Assembly (NCBI RefSeq): GCF_009668025.1
Contig: NZ_WJXZ01000006.1
Location: 459,347-523,346, forward strand
DNA from: Larkinella terrae
GTDB lineage: Bacteria; Bacteroidota; Bacteroidia; Cytophagales; Spirosomataceae
Length of the DNA: 64,000 bases
Direction of reading: 5' to 3'
Below, in pieces: positions 35,184-42,071 of this stretch; position 1 is the first letter of the stretch, and every line of letters begins with the position of its first letter. The notes beneath the pieces are model-generated. The model had not been told where the DNA came from and did not search any database. It saw nothing but the letters and a program-made list of their open reading frames with translations. A program made the position numbers and the translations under genes.

Positions 35184-35231
35184 TTTATGGTTTTTGGTGA
35201 AGAGGTTATAGATTATCGATTAAACCATAAA
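35184..35231. repeat. Intergenic 10-bp inverted repeat
   Basis: TTTATGGTTT (35184-35193) pairs with AAACCATAAA (35222-35231). It lies in the gap between the serine hydrolase and the CorA gene, in AT-rich DNA. It has no T-run and may be incidental. Confidence 0.45.
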
Positions 35232-35299
35232 CGCTAATCAAATAGCCATAAGCTACTTGTAATAAGCGCGTTGTGAAGTAGAATTTGAAGAATTAAAGT

Positions 35300-36253
35300 A
35301 TGATTCGCATTTTTCAACAGGACGAAGCCGCCGTTCGGAAAGTCCGCGATATTGATTCGTTTTCCGACACGGAACGAACCCTTTGGGTTGATTTACAGAA
35401 TCCGACGCGCGAAGAAACCAAGAGCGTGGAAGACAAGTTTGATGTCAATTTTCAGACGCAGCAGGAGCAGGCCGAGATCGAAAGTAGTTCGCGGTATATC
35501 GAAGAAGACGATTTTCTGATTGCGAACTCCAACTTCATGGTTCCCGATAAGGAGCAGATGTACGTGACCGTTCCGGTCAGTTTCATGCTCAAGGACGAAA
35601 CCTTGTTTACGTACCGGAATGAGGCCGATTTGAAATCATTTGCCGACACGGTAAAGCGGATCAAATCACGCCGGTCGATGTTCAACGATGGCGCGCAGAT
35701 TCTGATCACGATATTCGAATCCCGGATCGATTACGACGCCGACTTGATCGAGTCGGTTTCGCTGGAAATTAAAACCATCAACCGACAACTGGACATCGAC
35801 GCCAAGCTGGATCGGGAAATGCTCTTAAAAATAAATGATTATCAGGAGCTGACGATGTCGATTCGGGAAAATGTGGTCGATAAACAGCGCGTAATCACTT
35901 CCATGATCCGCAGCGACGGCTGGTTTACCGACGAGGAACAACAGCGACTTCGGACGCTCATCAAAGACATTAACTCGCTGATCGACCATACGAATTTCAT
36001 CTTCGAACGGCTGGAGTTTTTGCAAAATACTTACCTCGGTTTGATTGATCTGGAGCAAAACCGCATCGTAAAAATCTTCACGGTGGTTTCGCTGGTTTTT
36101 TTGCCACCAACCCTGCTGGCGAGCATCTGGGGGATGAACTTTACCAATATGCCGGAGTTGAGCTGGCAGATGGGCTATCCGATTGCGCTGGCGGCCATTG
36201 TTTTTTCTTCGCTGGTTACTTTGTTGATTTTCAGGCGCAAAAATTGGCTTTGA
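35300..36253 (+). CDS. corA: CorA family divalent cation transporter
   Basis: A 317-residue inner-membrane protein. A large cytoplasmic alpha/beta domain is followed by a long helical stalk and two C-terminal membrane spans. The signature GMN is present in SIWGMNFTNMPELSW at about residue 276, just after the first span (KIFTVVSLVFLPPTLLASIW). The second span is YPIALAAIVFSSLVTLLIF, followed by a basic tail. The family transports Mg2+, Co2+ or Ni2+ as a pentamer. It sits next to a mechanosensitive channel gene in the same orientation. Confidence 0.95.
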   Translation: MIRIFQQDEAAVRKVRDIDSFSDTERTLWVDLQNPTREETKSVEDKFDVNFQTQQEQAEIESSSRYIEEDDFLIANSNFMVPDKEQMYVTVPVSFMLKDETLFTYRNEADLKSFADTVKRIKSRRSMFNDGAQILITIFESRIDYDADLIESVSLEIKTINRQLDIDAKLDREMLLKINDYQELTMSIRENVVDKQRVITSMIRSDGWFTDEEQQRLRTLIKDINSLIDHTNFIFERLEFLQNTYLGLIDLEQNRIVKIFTVVSLVFLPPTLLASIWGMNFTNMPELSWQMGYPIALAAIVFSSLVTLLIFRRKNWL

Positions 36254-36339
36254 GACGGTTGCCAACTAATTATTTTCGGTTTGTACGTTACTTTTTGAGG
36301 GTTCCTGCTTCATAACTGTAGAAACTAAAAAACAGCCCA

Positions 36340-37185
36340 ATGGAGCCCTCCCAATTCTCTTTTCAAAACGTGCTTGATCAGGTGGTGGCATTTGCCACTT
36401 TGTACGGTTTTAAAATCTTACTGGCGATTGTTATTCTGATTGTCGGCCTGTGGCTGGTCAATCAGGTGGTCCGAATGCTGTCGACGGTGATGAACAAACG
36501 CCAGGTCGACCGGGATGTTCAGCCTTTTTTGTTATCACTCGTCAGTGCCATTCTGAAAGTGCTGGTACTGTTGAGTGTGGCCAGTACGCTTGGGGTGGAA
36601 ACGACCTCGTTCGTGGCCATTATCGGAGCCGCCGGTCTGGCCGTCGGGCTGGCTTTACAGGGAAGCTTAGCCAATTTTGCCGGTGGAGTGCTGATTCTGA
36701 CGTTTAAACCGTTCCGTGTGGGCGACCTGATTTCGGCTCAGGGCTTTACCGGAAATGTCGAAGCGATTCATATTTTCAACACCATTCTGGTCACCCTCGA
36801 TAACCGCACGATTATTTTGCCCAACGGGGCCTTGTCTACCTCGCCCATTATCAATATTTCCGGCAAAGGTGTCATCCGGGTCGATATGGTTTTTGCTGCG
36901 GGGAATACCAACGAAGTCGATGAGGTGAAAGCGTCGATCAAACGCGTGGTCGACGCCTGTCCGTATGGCTTAAAAGACCGGGAGCATGATATTCTCGTGA
37001 CCAAACTGACCGAACTGGCCTTCCATTTTGACGTTCGGGTCTGGACCAGGAGCGCTACCTACTGGGAGACGTATTATTTTATTCACGAAGGCATCGCCCG
37101 CCAGTTCGGTAAAGACGGTATCAAAGGCCCCGAGCCGACGGTTACGGTGATGGGCGACTTCAGCTCGGTTGGACGAGTGAGTTAA
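36340..37185 (+). CDS. MscS-family mechanosensitive ion channel
   Basis: A 281-residue protein of standard MscS length. Three N-terminal spans are seen (ILLAIVILIVGLWLVNQVVR; FLLSLVSAILKVLVLLSVAS; TSFVAIIGAAGLAVGLALQG), the last being the Gly/Ala-rich pore helix that continues into SLANFAGGVLIL. The beta domain follows (FKPFRVGDLI; RTIILPNGALSTSPIINIS) and then the C-terminal alpha/beta vestibule. It releases solutes on hypo-osmotic shock. It starts 86 bp after corA in the same orientation. Confidence 0.95.
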   Translation: MEPSQFSFQNVLDQVVAFATLYGFKILLAIVILIVGLWLVNQVVRMLSTVMNKRQVDRDVQPFLLSLVSAILKVLVLLSVASTLGVETTSFVAIIGAAGLAVGLALQGSLANFAGGVLILTFKPFRVGDLISAQGFTGNVEAIHIFNTILVTLDNRTIILPNGALSTSPIINISGKGVIRVDMVFAAGNTNEVDEVKASIKRVVDACPYGLKDREHDILVTKLTELAFHFDVRVWTRSATYWETYYFIHEGIARQFGKDGIKGPEPTVTVMGDFSSVGRVS

Positions 37186-37190
37186 AATAG

Positions 37191-37286
37191 GTTTGTTTCG
37201 CAGAGTCAAGCGGAGTTTCACCGAGTTAAGCAGAGTTTCAATACTTCCTCAACTCGGTGAAACTCCGCTTAGCTTCGCGAAATAAC
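37191..37286. repeat. Palindrome of the GAGTTAAGCAGAG family
   Basis: The perfect 20-bp arms lie at 37208-37227 and 37251-37270 (left arm AAGCGGAGTTTCACCGAGTT). The outer part pairs imperfectly (GTTTGTTTCGCAGAG with CTTCGCGAAATAAC). It separates the convergent MscS and EEP genes and could serve as a bidirectional transcript-end hairpin, although T-runs are lacking. Confidence 0.88.
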
Positions 37287-38150
37287 TTATCGAGAAAGCA
37301 CGGAAATCCGACTCAAAACCGGCCAGTGATCGGAAATGAACACATTGTCTTTCAGAATTGGCAGATAATCATGGCGTTTCACTTCTACATTCGGGCCGAC
37401 AAAAATGAAGTCGATTACCAGACCACTCTGACGGGTTTGAAAATTATTGAATGTGCTGTTGCCGCCGGTATGGGGACTTTCTGAAAGCTTTTCGGTGTTG
37501 CTTAGCTGGAAAGTCGGGTCGCTCGTTAGGGTCTTGATGGCAGGAGATACGTCGGGCGTGTTGAAATCGCCGGTCAGAATAACCGGTAACTCACCGGCCA
37601 GATCTTTCACCTTGCTAATCAGTAATTTCGCACTGTTCTGGCGGGCGGTTTCGCCCATATGATCGAAGTGGGTATTGATGACCAGAACCTGACTTTCATT
37701 TCGTTTGTCCCGAAAAATGCCGTACGTGGCCACACGCGGGAGAGCCGCATCCCAGGACTTGCTGCCCGGTACCTCCGGCGTTTCCGAAAGCCAGAATGTT
37801 CCCTGTTTGACGACCTCGAATTTCTGTTTGTTGTAGAAAACCGGTGAGAATTCACCCTGGTTTTTGCCATCGTCACGACCCACGCCGATCCAGCCGTAGT
37901 TTGGCAATTGATCCTGTAAATCAGCAATCTGGCCCGCTAAAGCTTCCTGCAAACCGGCAATATCAACCTGATAGTTTGTAAACACACTGGCGGCTAGTTC
38001 CTTCCGGTTCGGCCAGGCATTCAGCCCGTCCTGCGGATTATTGTAGCGGATATTAAACGAAAGGATATTCAACGGGAATTGTGGAACCGGCTGGGCCGAA
38101 ATTTCGGAGATAAGCGTAAAGAGCAGGGCAAAAAGCAGACAACATTTCAT
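37287..38150 (-). CDS. Secreted endonuclease/exonuclease/phosphatase family protein
   Basis: A 287-residue protein with a signal peptide (CLLFALLFTLISEISAQ). The EEP fold shows all the metal and catalytic positions: SFNIRYNNPQDG near 30, GLQEALAGQ near 66, the His/Asp site in NTHFDHMGETARQNS near 160, LTGDFNTPD near 195, and the C-terminal SDHWPVLSRI. It is a periplasmic Mg-dependent phosphodiesterase. The substrate may be nucleic acid, a phosphoinositide or a sphingolipid head group and cannot be decided. Confidence 0.92.
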   Translation of the reverse strand: MKCCLLFALLFTLISEISAQPVPQFPLNILSFNIRYNNPQDGLNAWPNRKELAASVFTNYQVDIAGLQEALAGQIADLQDQLPNYGWIGVGRDDGKNQGEFSPVFYNKQKFEVVKQGTFWLSETPEVPGSKSWDAALPRVATYGIFRDKRNESQVLVINTHFDHMGETARQNSAKLLISKVKDLAGELPVILTGDFNTPDVSPAIKTLTSDPTFQLSNTEKLSESPHTGGNSTFNNFQTRQSGLVIDFIFVGPNVEVKRHDYLPILKDNVFISDHWPVLSRISVLSR

Positions 38151-38308
38151 GTGGGCGGATTTGGTTTCGTCGCGTCGAAGTACGCTTCCGCCCGCCGGAA
38201 AACCTATCCAATCGGATTATTTTTCAAAAACCGCTTGTTAACGGGCAGAACGTCCGCACATTTCGGCCAGCGAGCGTTACAGATCTGTTCGTACGGTAAC
38301 AATTCGAT

Positions 38309-38650
38309 TCAGGATTTCTGTCTGGAAATCATTCCGTAATAAATCAAAAAACCGATGGACGTGGAAACCGCCACAATGCCGTAGGGCAGGGTCGAATCGA
38401 AGGAGCGCGGAACAAAGGCAGCGATAATCAATCCCAGCCCGAAAAAGAGCAGAATCAATCCCCATTTCAGGTTGTCGGTGGGCAAGCTTGCCTCGTCGTC
38501 CAACTGGCGCAGACTTTCTTCGTTCCACTGCCCCAGTTCCATCAGCCGCCGACGCAGCAGGTATTTGGTAAACGGCTTTATGATCAGATAGATACCAAAC
38601 GCAATTGCGAGTGTGACGTAAGCCCCCTGCACCCCATATTGTTCTTGCAT
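38309..38650 (-). CDS. DUF6249-like membrane protein
   Basis: About 113 residues from the ATG at 38650 (MQEQYGVQGAYVTLAIAFG); ATG codons at 38671 and 38701 are in frame, so a longer product is possible. It has one N-terminal span (GAYVTLAIAFGIYLII), a cytoplasmic middle (RRRLMELGQWNEESLRQLDD) and two C-terminal spans (LKWGLILLFFGLGLIIAAFV; LPYGIVAVSTSIGFLIYYGM). This matches the DUF6249 layout that commonly lies beside ECF sigma operons in Bacteroidota. It is divergent from the sigma factor gene, which shares an ATTGTCTAATG leader word. Confidence 0.75.
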   Translation of the reverse strand: MQEQYGVQGAYVTLAIAFGIYLIIKPFTKYLLRRRLMELGQWNEESLRQLDDEASLPTDNLKWGLILLFFGLGLIIAAFVPRSFDSTLPYGIVAVSTSIGFLIYYGMISRQKS

Positions 38651-38681
38651 ATTTTTTACATTTTTGCCCATTAGACAATTG

Positions 38682-38700
38682 TGCAACCTAAAAGGTTGCA
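38682..38700. repeat. Hairpin next to heptad array
   Basis: TGCAACC (38682-38688) and GGTTGCA (38694-38700) form a perfect 7-bp stem with loop TAAAA. It abuts the heptad array at 38703. An outer 11-bp inverted repeat CATTAGACAAT (38669-38679) / ATTGTCTAATG (38852-38862) encloses both. Confidence 0.75.
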
Positions 38701-38702
38701 AT

Positions 38703-38828
38703 TTGACGATTGACGATTGACGATTGACGATTGACGATTGACGATTGACGATTGACGATTGACGATTGACGATTGACGATGGTCGATGGTCGATTGACTG
38801 CGGTCAATGGTCGATGGTCAATCGTCAA
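38703..38828. repeat. Expanded heptad array, locus 4 (11 x TTGACGA plus complementary units)
   Basis: Eleven identical TTGACGA units run from 38703 to 38779. Seven degenerate units stay in 7-bp phase to 38828 (TGGTCGA twice, TTGACTG, CGGTCAA, TGGTCGA, TGGTCAA, TCGTCAA). The right part is of the reverse-complement type, as in the three other loci. The array occupies most of the 217-bp divergent region between the DUF6249 and sigma-factor genes, so its length may vary between strains and could affect both promoters. Confidence 0.95.
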
Positions 38829-38867
38829 GCTGCAACATTTACTAAATCCCCATTGTCTAATGCGGAA

Positions 38868-39431
38868 ATGAACGACGAAGAGGTTTTGGTCCGCCGGATC
38901 GTGCAAGGCGATGTTCGCGCCTATCAGACGTTGGTGGAACGCTACCAGCGGCTGGTGCTGCACATGGTCGGTCGAATCGTTCGTCAGCCGGAAGACGTAG
39001 AAGATGTCTGTCAGGAAGTGTTCATCAAGGTCTATAAACATTTGCCGGATTTCCAGTTTGGCTCAAAACTATCGACCTGGATTGCGTCGATTGCGTACCG
39101 AACGGCGATCAATCACGGTAAAAAAATGAACCGGGAGTTGGCGAGCGGTTTTCCGGAACATTGGGAAGGGCAGTATGATTCGGGTCTGGCAAATCCCGAA
39201 GAAATGCTGATTCACCAGGATTGGAAAGCCTTTCTGCACGCGCAGATTGACAAGTTGCCGGTTCATTACCGCACAATTCTGACGCTTTACCATTTGGAAG
39301 AATTGTCGTATGAAGAAATTGGTGAAGTTACTTCACTGCCTGAAGGAACCGTCAAAAATTACCTGTTCCGGGCGCGAAAATTGTTGAAAGAAGCCTTACA
39401 ACGGCACAAAAACAGCGAACAATGGCGATGA
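38868..39431 (+). CDS. ECF-type RNA polymerase sigma factor
   Basis: 187 residues from the ATG at 38868 (MNDEEVLVRRIVQGDVRAYQ); the frame extends upstream only through the heptad array. Region 2 is shown by YQTLVERYQRLVLHMVGRIV and DVCQEVFIKVYKHL, and region 4 by LPVHYRTILTLYHLEELSYE followed by LPEGTVKNYLFRARKLLKEAL. It directs RNA polymerase to a stress- or envelope-type regulon. The next gene overlaps it by 4 bp (ATGA) and encodes a small membrane protein, a probable regulator. The promoter region is dominated by the heptad array. Confidence 0.93.
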   Translation: MNDEEVLVRRIVQGDVRAYQTLVERYQRLVLHMVGRIVRQPEDVEDVCQEVFIKVYKHLPDFQFGSKLSTWIASIAYRTAINHGKKMNRELASGFPEHWEGQYDSGLANPEEMLIHQDWKAFLHAQIDKLPVHYRTILTLYHLEELSYEEIGEVTSLPEGTVKNYLFRARKLLKEALQRHKNSEQWR

Positions 39432-39859
39432 ACGAAAGCAATGATGATGAACTACAGGAGTGGCTGGATGCTCTAAACCGGTCGGGTCGAAAACCGGCCG
39501 AAGCGGAACCACAGGACGAAGCGGTTCGGCTGTATCAACAGCTTTTTGAAGAACTTTCGGTTGAACCATCGCTGGGGCTGAGCTACGGTTTTTCGGCCTC
39601 GGTTGTCCGACAAATTCAGCTCAAAGAGGCTCGACGTCAGGAACGGCAGGCGTTGGTCTGGATGGGATTATGTCTCTTACTGTTGCCGCTGGCGGTGTTG
39701 GGTATGCAGGCGGTTTACCGGGTCGATGACCTGATCGCTACCTTCCGGGCACTGGATGTTATCAAATTCCCGGCCTTGTTTGTCATCGTTCTGCTGAGCC
39801 TGATTCAGTGGGCCGACCGTCGGTTTGTCAGGCGAAAAATGATTTCCAAACCTTCTTAA
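39428..39859 (+). CDS. Small membrane protein, candidate anti-sigma partner
   Basis: About 143 residues from the ATG at 39428, which overlaps the sigma-factor stop by 4 bp; an ATG two codons earlier is also possible. It has an acidic N-terminal half (MNESNDDELQEWLDAL, then LYQQLFEELSVEP) and two C-terminal spans (LVWMGLCLLLLPLAVLGMQ; FPALFVIVLLSLIQWA). No zinc-binding anti-sigma motif is present. The anti-sigma or sensor role is inferred only from coupling to the sigma gene and topology. Confidence 0.7.
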   Translation: MNESNDDELQEWLDALNRSGRKPAEAEPQDEAVRLYQQLFEELSVEPSLGLSYGFSASVVRQIQLKEARRQERQALVWMGLCLLLLPLAVLGMQAVYRVDDLIATFRALDVIKFPALFVIVLLSLIQWADRRFVRRKMISKPS

Positions 39860-39872
39860 ATTGCTCAATTCG

Positions 39873-40457
39873 ATGCGACTTTTATCATGCGATCTTGTTC
39901 TCTGGGCGTTCCGATTTTGGTTCAAACACCTGGGAATCATCTCCTTCTGGATGCTTTTTGCCGCACTGGGCCGCGCCGGTCAGATGCAGTTTTGGGGGCC
40001 AATCCCAGCGTCTTGGTCAATCGTTCTGGAATTCGTCGTCGAATTGGCGCGGATTCTGACAATACTGGTCATCCTTGGGCACGGAAATGCGATTGCCGGA
40101 GGCCGGAAATTGGCTGGTATTTTTCGGTTTAGACGGAAGCAGTGGGCGAAACTCGGGCGAAACATTCGGCTGACATTCCGCCAGCAATGGCCGGTTTTAT
40201 TTTGGAATCTGCTGGTATTCAGTTTGATTGCGTACGGTTTTAACCGCTTCAACGGTTTGGTGGCCGATCAGTCGACGTTGCTTCCGTTCCTGAAAATGAA
40301 CGGTATTATGCACGAATCCGCTACGACCATGCCCATTGTGTTTTTCCTGAAAAACCTGACGGTCATTCCGTTTACGCTGATTTTTGAATACGGTTTATTC
40401 CGCTGGCTAACGGGTAATCGATCAGTTGTAAACCGGCTCGTCCAGACCAGAGCCTAA
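39873..40457 (+). CDS. Integral membrane protein of unknown function
   Basis: About 194 residues from the ATG at 39873 (MRLLSCDLVLWAFRFW); a TTG at 39861 is also in frame. There are four to five hydrophobic spans (for example IISFWMLFAALGRAG, VLEFVVELARILTILVILG, PVLFWNLLVFSLIAYGF, VIPFTLIFEYGLFRWL). No family is recognised. It starts 13 bp after the stop of the candidate anti-sigma gene and is probably the third gene of the sigma operon. Confidence 0.68.
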   Translation: MRLLSCDLVLWAFRFWFKHLGIISFWMLFAALGRAGQMQFWGPIPASWSIVLEFVVELARILTILVILGHGNAIAGGRKLAGIFRFRRKQWAKLGRNIRLTFRQQWPVLFWNLLVFSLIAYGFNRFNGLVADQSTLLPFLKMNGIMHESATTMPIVFFLKNLTVIPFTLIFEYGLFRWLTGNRSVVNRLVQTRA

Positions 40458-40528
40458 TTATTCGCAACAATTCCCAACATTTAACCGTCAGTTCGCTTTG
40501 CATGGTATCCATACTCGGAATACTCACT

Positions 40529-41056
40529 ATGCAAACGACTTTATCACCCGAATCCGGCGTGCGTCCAAAAAACACCCTGCCGGAAAAAAATACCGTTACG
40601 CTGACGATAAATGGTTCCGTTCACCAACTGGAACTGGCACCCTGGACCACGCTGCTCGATGCATTGCGGGAATACCTGCACCTGACCGGCACCAAAAAAG
40701 GTTGCGATCACGGTCAGTGTGGTGCCTGTACCGTTCTGGTCGATGGCAAACGCATAAATTCCTGCCTGACGCTGGCCGTCATGAAACAGGACACGGAAAT
40801 TCTGACCATCGAAGGATTGGCGGGTGAAAACGGTCTGCATCCGCTGCAAACCGCCTTTATTGAACACGATGCCTACCAGTGTGGCTATTGCACCCCCGGT
40901 CAAATCTGCTCGGCTGTTGGCATGATCAACGAAGGACATGCCAAAACAACGGACGACATTAGAGAACTGATGAGCGGCAATATTTGCCGTTGCGGGGCTT
41001 ATCCGCACATTGTCGATGCGATTGAGGAAGTGATGCAACTGGACTCTAACGCCTGA
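40529..41056 (+). CDS. paoA: Aldehyde/xanthine oxidoreductase, [2Fe-2S] subunit
   Basis: About 175 residues from the ATG at 40529 (MQTTLSPESG); an in-frame ATG at 40502 is the alternative. Both cluster motifs are complete: the plant-ferredoxin type CDHGQCGACTVLVDGKRINSC near residues 60-80, given here by its cysteines, and the alpha-helical CGYCTPGQ plus CRCGAYP near 118-155. It passes electrons between the Mo cofactor and FAD. It is the first gene of a three-subunit PaoABC-like operon. The short N-terminal leader may contain an export signal as in E. coli PaoA, but no clear RR motif is visible. Confidence 0.93.
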   Translation: MQTTLSPESGVRPKNTLPEKNTVTLTINGSVHQLELAPWTTLLDALREYLHLTGTKKGCDHGQCGACTVLVDGKRINSCLTLAVMKQDTEILTIEGLAGENGLHPLQTAFIEHDAYQCGYCTPGQICSAVGMINEGHAKTTDDIRELMSGNICRCGAYPHIVDAIEEVMQLDSNA

Positions 41057-41060
41057 CGGA

Positions 41061-42071
41061 ATGACTAATTTTTCCTATTTCCGGCCGGGTGATCTGAATT
41101 CGGCGATTGGTGATTTGATCACGCACGAGGGAGCTAAATTTATTGCAGGAGGCACCAATCTGCTCGATTTAATGAAAGAAAATGTCGAGCGGCCCGCCCG
41201 GCTTGTCGATATCAACCAACTGTCGTTCAATTCAATTGAAGAAACAGAAGGGGGCGGTTTACGATTGGGAGCCCTGATGACCAACGCCGACACGGCTTAC
41301 CACGAAAACGTACAAAACCGGTATCCCTTGTTGTCACACGCCATTCTGGCGGGGGCGTCGGCGCAATTGCGCAACATGGCGACGAACGGCGGCAATCTGT
41401 TTCAGCGGACCCGATGTTACTATTTTTACGATCTGGCAACGCCCTGTAACAAGCGCGAACCGGGCTCGGGGTGCGGGGCCATTCGGGGATTTAACCGCAT
41501 TCATGCCATTTTAGGCACCAGCGACCAGAAACCCGAAACGGCCTGTATTGCCACGCATCCGTCGGATATGTGCGTCGCGCTGGCTGCGCTCGATGCGGTG
41601 GTTCGGGTAACGGGGCTGGCTGGAGAGCGAACGATTCCGTTTGCGGATTTCCACCGGCTTCCCGGCGATGAACCCTGGCGCGACAATACCATCAACCCCG
41701 GTGAACTGGTTACGGCAATTGACTTGCCAGCCAAAGGGTTTCCTCAGTACTATGCCTACATCAAACTGCGGGATCGGGCTTCCTACGCATTTGCGCTGGT
41801 TTCGGTGGCAGTGGCGCTGGAGATTGAAAACAACCGAATTACCGACGCCCGGATTGCCCTCGGCGGAGTCGCGCACAAACCGTGGCGTAAACCCGATGCC
41901 GAAGCGATGCTAATTGGACAAGCGGTTTCGGTGGCTGATTTTCAGTCGGTTGCTGAAGCCCTGACCGAGGGTGCCAAAGGCTACGGTCACAACACATTCA
42001 AAATCGAACTGGCTAAACGCGCGATTGTCCGGGCGTTGCAGCAGGCCGCTAAACTCGAACCGACCCCATGA
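41061..42071 (+). CDS. paoB: Aldehyde/xanthine oxidoreductase, FAD subunit
   Basis: A 336-residue FAD-binding protein of the CO-dehydrogenase medium-subunit family. The FAD motif is IAGGTNLLDLMKENVERP near 30-47, with GASAQLRNMATNGGNLFQRT near 98-117. It is followed by a Cys-rich insertion (RCYYFYDLATPCNKREPGSG, then CGAIRG and a later TACIATHPSDMC) that in PaoB-type proteins binds an additional [4Fe-4S] cluster. It starts 4 bp after paoA and overlaps paoC by 4 bp, so the three subunits are co-translated. Confidence 0.93.
   Translation: MTNFSYFRPGDLNSAIGDLITHEGAKFIAGGTNLLDLMKENVERPARLVDINQLSFNSIEETEGGGLRLGALMTNADTAYHENVQNRYPLLSHAILAGASAQLRNMATNGGNLFQRTRCYYFYDLATPCNKREPGSGCGAIRGFNRIHAILGTSDQKPETACIATHPSDMCVALAALDAVVRVTGLAGERTIPFADFHRLPGDEPWRDNTINPGELVTAIDLPAKGFPQYYAYIKLRDRASYAFALVSVAVALEIENNRITDARIALGGVAHKPWRKPDAEAMLIGQAVSVADFQSVAEALTEGAKGYGHNTFKIELAKRAIVRALQQAAKLEPTP

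Noticed and set aside
38703..38828. CRISPR array
   Set aside because: The repeat unit is 7 bp without spacers and no cas genes are present.
38766..38867. N-terminal extension of the sigma-factor frame through the heptad array
   Set aside because: The extra 34 residues are translated repeat; the family start is the ATG at 38868.
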